From assembly GCF_900496965.1 (NCBI RefSeq), contig NZ_UFQB01000013.1, positions 104,217 through 168,216 on the forward strand: a stretch of 64,000 bases of DNA, given 5' to 3'. Position numbers and translations under genes: made by a program. Below are positions 36,052 to 46,195 of this stretch, in pieces. Position 1 is the stretch's first letter. Each line of letters begins with the position of its first letter. The notes beneath the pieces were generated by a model. That model was not told the origin of the DNA. It saw only the letters and a program-made list of their open reading frames with translations, and made no database searches. Source of the stretch: Achromobacter agilis. Lineage in GTDB: Bacteria > Pseudomonadota > Gammaproteobacteria > Burkholderiales > Burkholderiaceae_B.

Positions 36052-37548
36052 TCAGACCGTCAGGCTGATCCAGGTCGTCTTCAGGTCGCTGTACTTGTCC
36101 AGCGCGTGCAGCGATTTGTCGCGGCCGAAGCCGGATTGCTTGACGCCGCCGAAGGGCACCGTGATGTCCCCGTCGGCGTAGCAGTTGACCCACACCAGGC
36201 CGGCGCGCAGGCGGCGCGAGAGGCGGTGGGCGCGCGACAGGTTCGCCGTCCACAGTCCGGCGCCCAGGCCATAGACCGAATCGTTGGCCAGCCGGACCGC
36301 GTCGTCCTCGGTGGCGAAGCGCTGCGCCGCCAGCACGGGGCCGAAGATCTCTTCGCGCACCAGGCTGTTGCCCTGGTCGGCGCAATCGAAGATGGTCGGC
36401 TCGATGTAGTAGCCGCCGCTGGCGCCGAGGGCCTGGCGGCCGCCCAGGCGCAGGCGTGCGCCTTCCGCGGCGCCGGCCTCGATGCGGGCGAGCACGCCCC
36501 GCATCTGCCGCTCGTCCACCATGGCGCCCATGGCGGTGGCGGGGTCTAGGGGGTCGCCCGGCTGGAGCGCGGCGGCGTGGGCGGCAACCTTGGCCATGAA
36601 GGCGTCGTAGATGCCGTCCTGGACGTAGAGCCGGGATCCGGCGATGCAGACCTCTCCCTGATTGGAAAAGATGCCCAGCGCGGCGGCCAGGGCGGCGCGG
36701 TCCAGGTCGGGGCAGTCCTCGAACACGATGTGGGGCGACTTGCCGCCGCACTCCAGCCAGACGCGCTTGAGGTTCGACTGCCCCGAATACTCCATGAAAC
36801 GCTTGCCGGTGGCCGTGGAGCCGGTGAAGGCGATGCAGTCCACGTCCGGGTGCAGGCCCAGCGCCTGCCCGGCCTGCGCGCCCATGCCAGGCACCACGCT
36901 GAAGACGCCCGCCGGAATGCCGGCTTCCTCGGCCAGCGCCGCGAGCCGGATGGCCGACAGCGAGGCCTGCTCGGCCGGCTTGAGGATGACGCTGTTGCCG
37001 GCCGCCAGGGCGGGCGCGACCTTCCAGGCGGCCATCATCAGCGGATAGTTCCACGGCACCACCGCCGCGACCACCCCGAGGGCCTCGCGGGTGATGGTGG
37101 CCAGCGCGTCCGGGCCGGTGGGCGCGATCTCGTCGTAGATCTTGTCGATGGCCTCGGCGTACCAGGCGTAGCACCGGGCCGTTTCCGGCACGTCGAAGGC
37201 GAGCGCGTCGCGGATCGGCTTGCCCATGTCCAGCGTTTCGAGCAGGGCGAGCTCTTCTCGGTGCGCGTCGATCAGCGCCGCCAGGCGCAGCAGGCGCGCT
37301 TTGCGCTCGCGCGGGGCCAGGCCGCTCCAGACGCCGGCCTCGAAGGCGCGGCGGGCGGCGCGGACCGCGCGGTCCACGTCGGCGGCGCCGCAGGCGGCCA
37401 CGTCGGCCAGTTTGCGGCCGTCGATGGGGCTGGTGGACGCGAAGGTGGCGCCGTCCGCGGCGTCGCAATAGGCGCCGTCGATATAGGCGCGGCCATCGAA
37501 CGACAGGGAGGCGGCCTTGGCGCGCCAGTATGCGGTGTCTTGGGTCAT
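36052..37548 (-). CDS. NAD(P)-dependent aldehyde dehydrogenase (PuuC-like)
   Basis: 498 aa. Oxidises an aldehyde to the acid. The catalytic cysteine is in NQGEVCIAGSRLYV, the general-base glutamate in LECGGKSP, the cofactor motif is FTGSTATGKRF, and the substrate/anchor segment VVPWNYPLMMAAWKVAPAL is typical. It looks closest to gamma-glutamyl-gamma-aminobutyraldehyde (PuuC) and betaine-aldehyde-type enzymes. It is the last gene of the minus-strand chain, three bases after the M20 hydrolase gene, and could oxidise the aldehyde made by the TPP-dependent enzyme upstream (inference). Confidence 0.94.
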   Translation of the reverse strand: MTQDTAYWRAKAASLSFDGRAYIDGAYCDAADGATFASTSPIDGRKLADVAACGAADVDRAVRAARRAFEAGVWSGLAPRERKARLLRLAALIDAHREELALLETLDMGKPIRDALAFDVPETARCYAWYAEAIDKIYDEIAPTGPDALATITREALGVVAAVVPWNYPLMMAAWKVAPALAAGNSVILKPAEQASLSAIRLAALAEEAGIPAGVFSVVPGMGAQAGQALGLHPDVDCIAFTGSTATGKRFMEYSGQSNLKRVWLECGGKSPHIVFEDCPDLDRAALAAALGIFSNQGEVCIAGSRLYVQDGIYDAFMAKVAAHAAALQPGDPLDPATAMGAMVDERQMRGVLARIEAGAAEGARLRLGGRQALGASGGYYIEPTIFDCADQGNSLVREEIFGPVLAAQRFATEDDAVRLANDSVYGLGAGLWTANLSRAHRLSRRLRAGLVWVNCYADGDITVPFGGVKQSGFGRDKSLHALDKYSDLKTTWISLTV

Positions 37549-37550
37549 GG

Positions 37551-38795
37551 CTATGCCTGTTTAGCGTTGGCGCGCGCCACCATGGCGTCGAGCAGCACAT
37601 TGCAGCCCGCTTCCAGGTCGGCGGGCTTGGCGTCTTCGATTTCGTTGTGGCTGACGCCGTCCTTGCAAGGCACGAAGATCATGGCCGTGGGCGTGACGCT
37701 GGCCATGTAGACGGCGTCGTGGCCGGCGCCGGTGACGATATCCATGGCGGCCAGGCCGCGGCGGGCCGCGCCGTCGCGCACCTTGCCCACCAGATCCGGG
37801 TCGAAGGGCGTGGGCGCGAAGTACTGCACGTCCTTGACGTCCACTTCTACGTTGTGGCGCTTGGCGATCTCGGCGCAGATTTCCTTCCAGCGCTTGTCCA
37901 TCCGCGCCAGCGTGGCTTCGTCCTCGTGGCGCAGGTCGACGGTGAAGCGCAGCTGCCCCGGGATGACGTTGCGCGAACCGGGGTGCGCGTGGATTTCGCC
38001 CACGGTGCCGCGGCCGTGCGGCTGGTTGGCGTTGGCGATCTCCACCACCGATTGCAGCAGGAAACTGGTGGCGTAGAGCGCGTCGCGGCGGATCGGCATG
38101 GGCGTCGGGCCGGCGTGCATTTCCATGCCCGTGACGACGACGTCGTACCAGCGCAGGCCCAGCGAACCGGTCACCACGCCGACCACTTTTTCTTCATGCT
38201 CCAGGATGGGGCCCTGTTCGATGTGCGCCTCGAAATAGGCGCCCACCGGACGGCCGCCCACCGGGTCGGTGCCGGCGTAGCCGATCGCGGCCAGTTCGTC
38301 GGCCACCGATTTGCCGTCGCGGTCGGTGGCGGTAAGGGCCGTTTCGAGCGGGAACTTGCCGGCGAATACGCCCGAACCCATCATCACCGGCACGAAGCGC
38401 GAACCTTCCTCGTTCGTCCAGATCGCCACTTCCAGCGGGGCCTCGGTCACGACGCCGTGGTCATTCAGCGTGCGCATGACCTCCAGGCCCGCCAGCACGC
38501 CATAGCAGCCGTCGAACTTGCCGCCGGTGGGCTGGGTGTCGATATGGCTGCCGGTCATGACGGGCGGCAGCGTATCGTCGCGGCCGGCGCGCCGCGCGAA
38601 GATATTGCCTACTTGGTCCACGCGCAGCGTCAGGCCGGCCTCGCGCATCCAGCCGGTGACGAGGTCGCGGCCCTGGCCGTCCAGCGCGGTCAGCGCCAGC
38701 CGGCAGTTGCCGCCCTTGGGCGTGGCGCCGATCCGGGCCAGGTCCATCAGCGACCGCCACAGCCGCTGTCCGTCGATAGAGAGAGTCGTCGTCAT
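37551..38795 (-). CDS. M20-family amidohydrolase (N-carbamoyl-L-amino-acid hydrolase type)
   Basis: 414 aa. Probable dizinc ligands lie in GSHIDTQPTGGKFDG, TNEEGSRF, YFEAHIEQGP and GAGHDA; the dimerisation domain (VTGMEMHAGPTPMPIRRDAL) is that of the hydantoinase/carbamoylase (HyuC/AmaB) and allantoate-amidohydrolase group. It hydrolyses a carbamoyl, ureido or acyl amide; specificity is not readable. It lies 18 bases after the TPP-enzyme gene. Confidence 0.93.
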   Translation of the reverse strand: MTTTLSIDGQRLWRSLMDLARIGATPKGGNCRLALTALDGQGRDLVTGWMREAGLTLRVDQVGNIFARRAGRDDTLPPVMTGSHIDTQPTGGKFDGCYGVLAGLEVMRTLNDHGVVTEAPLEVAIWTNEEGSRFVPVMMGSGVFAGKFPLETALTATDRDGKSVADELAAIGYAGTDPVGGRPVGAYFEAHIEQGPILEHEEKVVGVVTGSLGLRWYDVVVTGMEMHAGPTPMPIRRDALYATSFLLQSVVEIANANQPHGRGTVGEIHAHPGSRNVIPGQLRFTVDLRHEDEATLARMDKRWKEICAEIAKRHNVEVDVKDVQYFAPTPFDPDLVGKVRDGAARRGLAAMDIVTGAGHDAVYMASVTPTAMIFVPCKDGVSHNEIEDAKPADLEAGCNVLLDAMVARANAKQA

Positions 38796-38813
38796 GTCGA
38801 AAGTCCTTGCTTG

Positions 38814-40517
38814 TCAGTGGGCGGCGCGGGCCAGCGCCGCTTCGCGGATGCCCATTAGCGTTTCGCCCGGCGAGATGCCGTTGGCGTCATAGCGGATCTC
38901 CAGCAGCGCGGGCAGATTCTCGCGCTGCGCGAAGGCCAGCGCCCGTTCGAAGGCCGGGCCGAAGTCGGCGGTGCGTTCCACGGCCTCGCCATGGCCGCCG
39001 TAGCCGCGGATGATCTGGGTGAAATCGGGGTTCTCGAACGACAGGGCGATGGGGCGCGCCGGGAATTCGCGTTCCTGGTGGGCGCGAATGGTGCCCCAGA
39101 TGCCGTTGTTGAATACCAGCACGACCACGCCCAGCCGGTACTGCAGCGCCACGCCCAGTTCCTGCATGTTCATCTGGAAGCAGCCGTCGCCGGCGTAGCA
39201 CACCACGGTGCGGTTGCGGTCTTCGAGTTTGGCGGAAATGGCCGCGGGCAGCCCGTAGCCCATGGATCCCACGGTGGGCGTAAGGCTCGTGCCCGGCCCG
39301 GCGTAGCGGCGGTAGCGGTGGGGGTACAGCGCATAGTTGCCGGCGCCCACCGTGATGCAAGCGTCGGCCGGAACGTGGGCGTCGACGTATGCGGCGGCCT
39401 CGTCCAGGCTCATCGGGCCGGGCGAGGGCAGGGGCGCGAGGCTGTCGACGAGTTCCTGGTGCGCGGCGCGCACAGCCTGTCCGCGCGGCTCGGCATGGCC
39501 GGCGGCCAGCCCGGCCGCGGCGGCGGCAAAGCTCGCCACGTCCGCCACGATGGCCTGGGTCGGCGAGAACACGCGGCCCAGTTCGGCGGCGTCGGGATAG
39601 ACGTGGATCAGCTTCTGCTTCGGCAGAGGGCTTTCGATCACGGTATAGCCTTCGGTCGTGGCCTCGCCCAGGCGGGTGCCGACCGCCAGGACCAGGTCGG
39701 CGTCGCGCAGGCGCTGGCGCAGCGCGGGCGTCATGGCCCAGCCCACATGGCCCGCGGCATTGGGATGGCGCTGGTCGAAGCACTCCAGGCGGCGCCAGGC
39801 GGTGCCGACCGGCAGTTCGAAGCGTTCGGCGAAGCCGGCGATCTGGTCGATGGCGCTCTGGTGCCAGCCGTTTCCGCCCAGCAGCAGGAACGGGCGCTCG
39901 GCCGCGTCCAGCAGTTGGGTCATGCGGGCCAGGTCGGCGGCGCCCGGGTGGCTGTGCACCCGGGGGTAGCGCGGCAGATCGGCCACGCGGGCGCGGCCCC
40001 ACAACGTGTCTTCCGGCAGGGCCAGCACCACCGGGCCCGGCCGGCCGCTGGTGGCGACGGCGAAGGCCCGCGAGATGTACTCGGGGATGCGATCGGTGCG
40101 GTCGATCTGCGCGACCCACTTGGCCATCTGGCCGAACATGCGGCGGTAGTCGATTTCCTGGAAGGCCTCGCGCTCCATGAAGTCGTTGCCGACCTGGCCG
40201 ACGAACAGGATCATCGGCGTGGAGTCCTGGAAGGCGGTGTGCACGCCGATGCTGGCATTGGTGGCGCCGGGGCCGCGCGTCACGAAACAGATGCCGGGCT
40301 CGCCCGTCAGCTTGCCGTAGGCCTCAGCCATGTAGGCGGCGCCGCTTTCCTGGCGGCAGACGATGGGCTCGATGGCATCGGTGTGCTCGTTGAGCGCGTC
40401 GATGCAGGGCAGGTAGCTTTCGCCGGGAATCATGAAGACGCGGCGCGCGCCGTGGATGCGCAATTGCTGCATCAGGATCTGGCCGCCGTTGCGTTCGGGG
40501 ATTGCGGCTGGCGTCAT
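38814..40517 (-). CDS. Thiamine-diphosphate-dependent decarboxylase/lyase, paralogue B
   Basis: 567 aa. Catalytic glutamate in VCRQESGAAYMAEAYG; ThDP motif GDGCFQMNMQELGVAL...NNGIWGT; FVTRGPGATNASIGVHTAFQD and REAFQEIDYRRMFG match paralogue A at 32355. The start at ATG 40515-40517 overlaps the CitE-like gene by 4 bases (ATGA), so translation is coupled. Within the operon it stands between a C-C lyase and an amidase/ALDH pair, consistent with a 2-oxo-acid decarboxylase feeding the ALDH. That order of reactions is inference. Confidence 0.9.
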   Translation of the reverse strand: MTPAAIPERNGGQILMQQLRIHGARRVFMIPGESYLPCIDALNEHTDAIEPIVCRQESGAAYMAEAYGKLTGEPGICFVTRGPGATNASIGVHTAFQDSTPMILFVGQVGNDFMEREAFQEIDYRRMFGQMAKWVAQIDRTDRIPEYISRAFAVATSGRPGPVVLALPEDTLWGRARVADLPRYPRVHSHPGAADLARMTQLLDAAERPFLLLGGNGWHQSAIDQIAGFAERFELPVGTAWRRLECFDQRHPNAAGHVGWAMTPALRQRLRDADLVLAVGTRLGEATTEGYTVIESPLPKQKLIHVYPDAAELGRVFSPTQAIVADVASFAAAAAGLAAGHAEPRGQAVRAAHQELVDSLAPLPSPGPMSLDEAAAYVDAHVPADACITVGAGNYALYPHRYRRYAGPGTSLTPTVGSMGYGLPAAISAKLEDRNRTVVCYAGDGCFQMNMQELGVALQYRLGVVVLVFNNGIWGTIRAHQEREFPARPIALSFENPDFTQIIRGYGGHGEAVERTADFGPAFERALAFAQRENLPALLEIRYDANGISPGETLMGIREAALARAAH

Positions 40518-41443
40518 TCGGAGTCTCCTTGTTGCGGGACGGCCTGCGCGCGGCGCTCGGCGGCCCAACGTTCGAATTGATAGTGGCGCGCCAAGAGGCG
40601 GCGCGCGGTGTTGTAGGTAGGCGGGTCGATGCGTTCGGCGTCGTTGCGGCCGGCGCGCTGCGCCTCGTGGCGCGACACGCAGTCGTGGGCGGCGGCGACT
40701 TCGTCGGGCGCGGGCGTGAATACGGCGTGGATCATCGGCACCTGTTCGGCCACCGTCGCGCACTTGGATTTGAGGCCCAGGCGGCGCGCCCAGCGCAGGT
40801 CGGCTTCCAACGCCGGCATGTCGCGGTAGTTGAACGGGCAGTCGATGGGCAGGACGCCGGCGGCCGTGCAATCCACCAGGAAGCGGGCGCGCAGGTGATG
40901 CAGTTCGATGCCGTCCTTGCCGCGTTCCGCGCCCAGGCTGGCGGTCAGGTCTTCGGCCGCCAGCAGGCAGGCGGACACGCGCGGGCTGGCGGTGAGGATG
41001 TCGTAGGCGCGGAGCACGCCCAGCGCGGATTCCAGCGTCGGTACGATCTCGGTGCTGCCGGCGGGCAGGCCCAGTTCGGCTTCCAGCGCGGAAATGGCCT
41101 GGTCCAGGGCCACGATCTGCGCCGCGCTTTCGGCGTGCGGCAGGAACACGGCGTCCGGCGCGCCCGGCATGATGCCGCGCAGGTCCGCCAGGCCGTCCTC
41201 GTCGAGCTTGTTGACGCGCACGGCGGCCACCACGCCTTCGGCGCGGCAGCGGGGGAACAGCGCCGCGATGCGGACGCGGGCGGCCGGCCGGTCGCCCGGC
41301 GCGGTGAACTCTTCCAGGTCGGCGACCAGGGCGTCGGCGCCGCTGGCCAGGGCGGCCGCTTGCGCGCCGGCGTCCATGCCGGGCACGAACATCCAGCTGC
41401 GGCGCAGGGCCGCGGGGCGCAGGGGGGATTTAGCAGGGATCAT
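40514..41443 (-). CDS. HpcH/HpaI (CitE-like) C-C lyase
   Basis: 309 aa. The N terminus LRRSWMFVPGMDAGAQAAA and the metal-binding VADLEEFTAPGDRPAARVRI correspond to the CitE/malyl-CoA-lyase fold (SxLFVPG and DLED in the family); IVPTLESALGVLRAYDIL supplies the second acidic region. Members cleave citryl-CoA, malyl-CoA or methylmalyl-CoA, or condense glyoxylate. There is no CitF or CoA-transferase gene nearby. It is coupled by ATGA overlaps to both neighbours (DctM and the TPP enzyme). Confidence 0.88.
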   Translation of the reverse strand: MIPAKSPLRPAALRRSWMFVPGMDAGAQAAALASGADALVADLEEFTAPGDRPAARVRIAALFPRCRAEGVVAAVRVNKLDEDGLADLRGIMPGAPDAVFLPHAESAAQIVALDQAISALEAELGLPAGSTEIVPTLESALGVLRAYDILTASPRVSACLLAAEDLTASLGAERGKDGIELHHLRARFLVDCTAAGVLPIDCPFNYRDMPALEADLRWARRLGLKSKCATVAEQVPMIHAVFTPAPDEVAAAHDCVSRHEAQRAGRNDAERIDPPTYNTARRLLARHYQFERWAAERRAQAVPQQGDSE

Positions 41444-42723
41444 TGCACATGCCTCGGCAGGAACAGCACCAGTTCGGGAACGAAAGTCAGCAGCAGCATG
41501 ACGGCCGTCATGGCCAGCATCATCCAGGACAGCGGGCGCAGGGTCTGCATCATGTTGATTCCGCCGATCTTGCAGGCGGCCATCAGGTCGACGCCGACCG
41601 GCGGCGTGTTGGCGCCGATAGCCATGTTGATCGACAGCAGGATGCCGAAGTGCACCGGATCAATGTTGTAGTGCGCCAGGACGGGCATGACAACGGGCGC
41701 GACGATGATGATGACCGGGATCGCCTCCATGAACGTGCCCAGCAGCAACAGCACCACCGTCAGGACGAGCAGCACCGCGACCCGGCTGTCGGTCCATTCG
41801 ACCAGCAGCGTGGACAGCGCCTGCGGCACCTGTTCCGCCACCAGCACCCAGGCGAACAGGCCCGATGCGCCGATGATGAGCAGGATGGACGCGCTGGTTT
41901 CGCCGGTAGATTTGAGGTTGTCCCACAGTGACTTCAAGCTCAGCGTGCGATACCAGAAAAAGCCGATCAGCAAGGCGTAGACGATGGCGCTGGAGGCGGC
42001 CTCGGTGGCCGTGAAGATGCCGAACCGGATACCGCCGATGATCAGCACGGGCACCATCAACGCGGGCAGCGCGTCGACGGCGGCGGCTCGCAGCTCGGTC
42101 CAGCTGAACGGCTGCCCGCCGGCCCAACCATGTTTGCGCGACTGCCAGAGGGCAACGCCGATCAGCGACAGCCCCAGCAGGATCCCGGGGACGATGCCGG
42201 CCATGAACAGCTTGCCCACCGAGGTATCGGTGATGGTGCCGTACACGATCAGCACGATGCTGGGCGGAATGATGGTGGACGTGGCGCCCGCGCTGCCGAC
42301 CAGCGCGCAGGAAAACCCCTTGTCGTAGCCGCTGCGCGCCATGGCGGGCAGCAGGAGGCTGCCGATGGCGACCACGTCGGCGACGCCGGAGCCCGACAGC
42401 GCGCCGAACATCAGGCAGGCCAGCACCGCGACGACGGCCAGGCCGCCCTTGATGTCGCCCACGATGGCGGCGCACAGGCGGACGATGCGCTGGGTCAGGC
42501 CGGCGCCGTTCATCAGCTGGGCGGCCAGGATGAAGAGCGGGATGGCCAGGAGCGTGAAGCTGTCCAGCCCCACCACGTACTGCTGCGCCGCGACCATCAT
42601 GGGCGCGGAATCGTAGACGGCCAGGTAGGCCAGGCAGGACAGCACCAGGCCGAAAGCGATGGGCATGTCGATCAGCACGGTGATCGTGAACACGCCCATC
42701 AGGAAGAGAGCACCCGAAGACAT
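41440..42723 (-). CDS. TRAP transporter large permease (DctM)
   Basis: 427 aa, about 12 membrane helices. Characteristic DctM segments are FGALSGSGVADVVAIGSLLLPAM, ATSTIIPPSIVLIVYG and ANTPPVGVDLMAACKIGG. It uses a sodium gradient to import the acid captured by DctP. The ATG at 41443... 42723 start lies 12 bases after the DctQ stop, and its own stop overlaps the CitE-like gene. Confidence 0.95.
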   Translation of the reverse strand: MSSGALFLMGVFTITVLIDMPIAFGLVLSCLAYLAVYDSAPMMVAAQQYVVGLDSFTLLAIPLFILAAQLMNGAGLTQRIVRLCAAIVGDIKGGLAVVAVLACLMFGALSGSGVADVVAIGSLLLPAMARSGYDKGFSCALVGSAGATSTIIPPSIVLIVYGTITDTSVGKLFMAGIVPGILLGLSLIGVALWQSRKHGWAGGQPFSWTELRAAAVDALPALMVPVLIIGGIRFGIFTATEAASSAIVYALLIGFFWYRTLSLKSLWDNLKSTGETSASILLIIGASGLFAWVLVAEQVPQALSTLLVEWTDSRVAVLLVLTVVLLLLGTFMEAIPVIIIVAPVVMPVLAHYNIDPVHFGILLSINMAIGANTPPVGVDLMAACKIGGINMMQTLRPLSWMMLAMTAVMLLLTFVPELVLFLPRHVQ

Positions 42724-42735
42724 TTTGTCAATCCT

Positions 42736-43209
42736 TTACTGCTGCGGCGGGGCCGGCGAGAACAGTTGCGCCAGATGCACAACCACGGTGATGGCGCAGG
42801 CGAAGGGCAGCGCCAGGTAGACCGTGCCGGCCGAGACGTCCAGCGCCGGCAGCGTCTGGTCCATCGTCAGGTCGGCCAGTTGCCAGCCCGCGTAGCCCAG
42901 CGCCGCCAGGCCGACGATGATGAGCGTCTGGTTGATGCGTTCGAACGCGGCGAGCACCCGGGGGTTGCGCACCACGAAAGGCAGCAGGCCGGCCATCAGG
43001 TGCGAGCGTTCGAAGCTGCACGTGACGCCGCCGATGAAGGCGGACCAGACCAGCACCAGGCGGGGCAGTTCCTCGGCCCAGTGCGGCGTGGTGTGGGTTA
43101 CGAAGCGGGCGAACACCACGTAGGAAATCAGGATCGCCAGCAAGGCCACCGCCAAGGCGGCGAAGGCCTTGCTGATGCCCGACAGGATCGCGGACAGTCG
43201 GCTCAGCAT
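42736..43209 (-). CDS. TRAP transporter small permease (DctQ)
   Basis: 157 aa with four hydrophobic helices and the DctQ-like segment HWAEELPRLVLVWSAFIGG. ATG 43207-43209 shares one base with the DctP stop (TAATG), a reinitiation-type junction. Partner of the adjacent DctM and DctP. Confidence 0.93.
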   Translation of the reverse strand: MLSRLSAILSGISKAFAALAVALLAILISYVVFARFVTHTTPHWAEELPRLVLVWSAFIGGVTCSFERSHLMAGLLPFVVRNPRVLAAFERINQTLIIVGLAALGYAGWQLADLTMDQTLPALDVSAGTVYLALPFACAITVVVHLAQLFSPAPPQQ

Positions 43210-44207
43210 TACTTGGCCTCGCGGTACTTCTGGACCAGCGCCATCAGTTCGGGGCCGTAGGTGGCCGAGTAGGTCTTCCAGACGGGTTCGACCGCGGCGG
43301 CGAAGGCGGTCTTGTCCACGTCGTTGACCTGCATGCCCTTTTCCTTGAGCTGGGCGATGAACTGCTGGTCGCCGTCGCTGATCATCTTGCGCTGGGCGTC
43401 GCGCCATTTGTCGGCGGCGGCCTGTACCACCTGTTTGTCTTCGGCCGAGAGGCGGTTCCAGACCGGCTTGGAAATGATCAGGTTGGCGGGGCCCCAGACG
43501 TGGCCGGTCAGGGACAGGTACTTCTGCACTTCGAAGAAGGACGAGGTGTAGATGATCGACAGCGGGTTTTCCTGGGCGTCGAACACCTTCTGCTGCAGGG
43601 CCGAATACAGTTCGCCGAAGGCCAGCGGCGCGGGGTTGGCGCCCAGCGCGGTAAACGTATCCAGGCGCATCTTGTCGGGCGTAACGCGGGTTTTCAGGCC
43701 GGCCAGGTCGGCGGGCTTGGCGACCGGGCCGCGGTTGTTCGTGATGTGGCGAAAGCCGTTCTCCCACCACGAGACGATGACCAGGTTCTTCTTGTCGGCC
43801 AGCTTGGCGAGCGCGGCGCCGAGTTCGCCGTCGTAGGCCTTGTAGGCCTGGGCGGCGCTGGACCAGGTGTAGGGCAGTTCCACGACGCCGAATTTCGGCT
43901 CGATCGGCTGCAGCGAGCCCGAGCCGATGATGGCCGCGCCCTGGCTGCCGATCTGCAGGCCTTCCAGCATGGTTTTTTCGTTGCCCAGCTGGCCGCTGGG
44001 GAACAGCACGAAGTTGACGCGCCCGCCGGTCTTTTCCTTCACTTCGGCGGCAAAGCCTTCGGCCGCCTTGTTCCAGCTGTGGTTCGGGGCCAGCACGTGC
44101 CCGAGCTTGATGTCCAGGGCGTGGGCCGACAGGGGCGCCAGGCCGGCCAGGGTGAGCAGGGCCGCGCCGAGCGAGGCGCGCAGGGTGTTGCGGGTAGCGA
44201 AGGTCAT
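43209..44207 (-). CDS. TRAP transporter solute-binding protein (DctP)
   Basis: 332 aa. Signal peptide to about residue 30 (LSAHA), then LDIKLGHVLAPNHSWNKAA, FPSGQLGNEKTMLEGLQIG and LKTRVTPDKMRLDTF, the last carrying the arginine that normally binds the substrate carboxylate. It therefore probably binds an organic acid. First gene of the dctPQM set, 36 bases after the beta-propeller gene. Confidence 0.95.
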   Translation of the reverse strand: MTFATRNTLRASLGAALLTLAGLAPLSAHALDIKLGHVLAPNHSWNKAAEGFAAEVKEKTGGRVNFVLFPSGQLGNEKTMLEGLQIGSQGAAIIGSGSLQPIEPKFGVVELPYTWSSAAQAYKAYDGELGAALAKLADKKNLVIVSWWENGFRHITNNRGPVAKPADLAGLKTRVTPDKMRLDTFTALGANPAPLAFGELYSALQQKVFDAQENPLSIIYTSSFFEVQKYLSLTGHVWGPANLIISKPVWNRLSAEDKQVVQAAADKWRDAQRKMISDGDQQFIAQLKEKGMQVNDVDKTAFAAAVEPVWKTYSATYGPELMALVQKYREAK

Positions 44208-44243
44208 GGCAAGACTCCAGTAGCGAGAGAAGGCGTAGCGGTT

Positions 44244-45382
44244 TCAGTAAGACTGCGCCCGCATCGAGGCGGGGCGGCCGGGCAAAGCAATATGGGTGCC
44301 GGTATCGGTGAGACCGTCATCGCCGACGGCCAGCACCTGCATGTCCGAGGCGAGGAAGTTGCCGACGTAGAGGTAGCGGCTGTCGGAACTGAACGCGACG
44401 CCCTCGGGCAGCGCGCCGACCTCGATGGCCCCGGCGCGCGTGACGCGCCGGCCCTCGATGCGCAGCAGCACGATCTGTCCGCGCGGGTGGTGGAACCACT
44501 CGCTGGACGGGTTGTTCGAGCCCCGCACGATGGCGACCGCGGCAAAGCGGCCGTCGGGGCTGATGGCTATCCCTTCGGGGCCGTCCTCGACCATGATGCG
44601 GTCGATGACGCGGGGCGGCGTGGCGGCCAGGTCGACCACGCTGATGGAATCGGCGTGACCGTCGGAAGCGGTCGGGCTGCCCATGTCCACGACCAGCGCC
44701 AGCCCGCCGTCGGGCGACACGACCAGGTTGAAGGGAACGAGGCCAGTCGTCAGATCTTCCGCCGGATCGTGGCTAACGCGAGGCGTGGCGCCGCTTTCGT
44801 CGATGTGCAGCACGCCCAGGCGGTGCGTATCCGTCTTGACCACGAAGGCGCGGCGGCCGTCGGCGGAGAACGACACGGCCACCACGGGCGTGCCGACGTC
44901 CACTTCTGCGCACACCTCGACGCGGCCGCCGGCGATGCGCAGCACCGACACCGAGCGGCCCGCCTTGTTGGCCACCAGCGCCAGCGTGCCGACGCGGTTG
45001 ATGGACAGGCCGGACGGCTGGAGGCCGACTTCGAGCCGTTGGGCGATCACCGGCGGGCGGGCCGCCAGATCGATGACGTGCAGGCCGCGGCCGGGCGTGG
45101 GCTGCCAGCGGGCGCCGTCGCCGTCGTCGCGCTCAGGCCAGGCCATGGAGTCGGCGATGAGGCCGAGCCGCTGGTCCGGCGTCACCGCCAGGTTGACCGG
45201 CGGGCCGAACAGGGAATTGGACAGGGGCAGGGTGGCGATCAGCGCCGGGCGGGCGGGGTCGGCGCCGGCATCGAAAATGCTCAGGCTGTCGTGACCGGGC
45301 GCCAGGAACTGGATCTTGCCGTCGTCCCAGTTGACCTTCTGGTCATTGCCGACGAGCAGCAGATGGGGAGAGCCGGCCGGGG

Positions 45383-45386
<4 letters not shown>
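44244..45386 (-). CDS. Cytoplasmic YVTN/YncE-like beta-propeller protein
   Basis: 380 aa made of repeated beta-propeller blades: LAVTPDQRLGLIADS, LSINRVGTLALVANKAGRSV, VSFSADGRRAFVVK, LVVSPDGGLALVVD, IAISPDGRFAAVAI and VAFSSDSRYLYVGN. No signal peptide is visible, in contrast to most YncE-like proteins. Relatives include lactonases and redox-binding propellers, so it could open a lactone or bind a substrate; no catalytic residues can be assigned. It overlaps the ABC ATPase gene by ATGA and precedes dctP. Confidence 0.85.
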
Positions 45387-46191
<805 letters not shown>

Positions 46192-46195
<4 letters not shown>

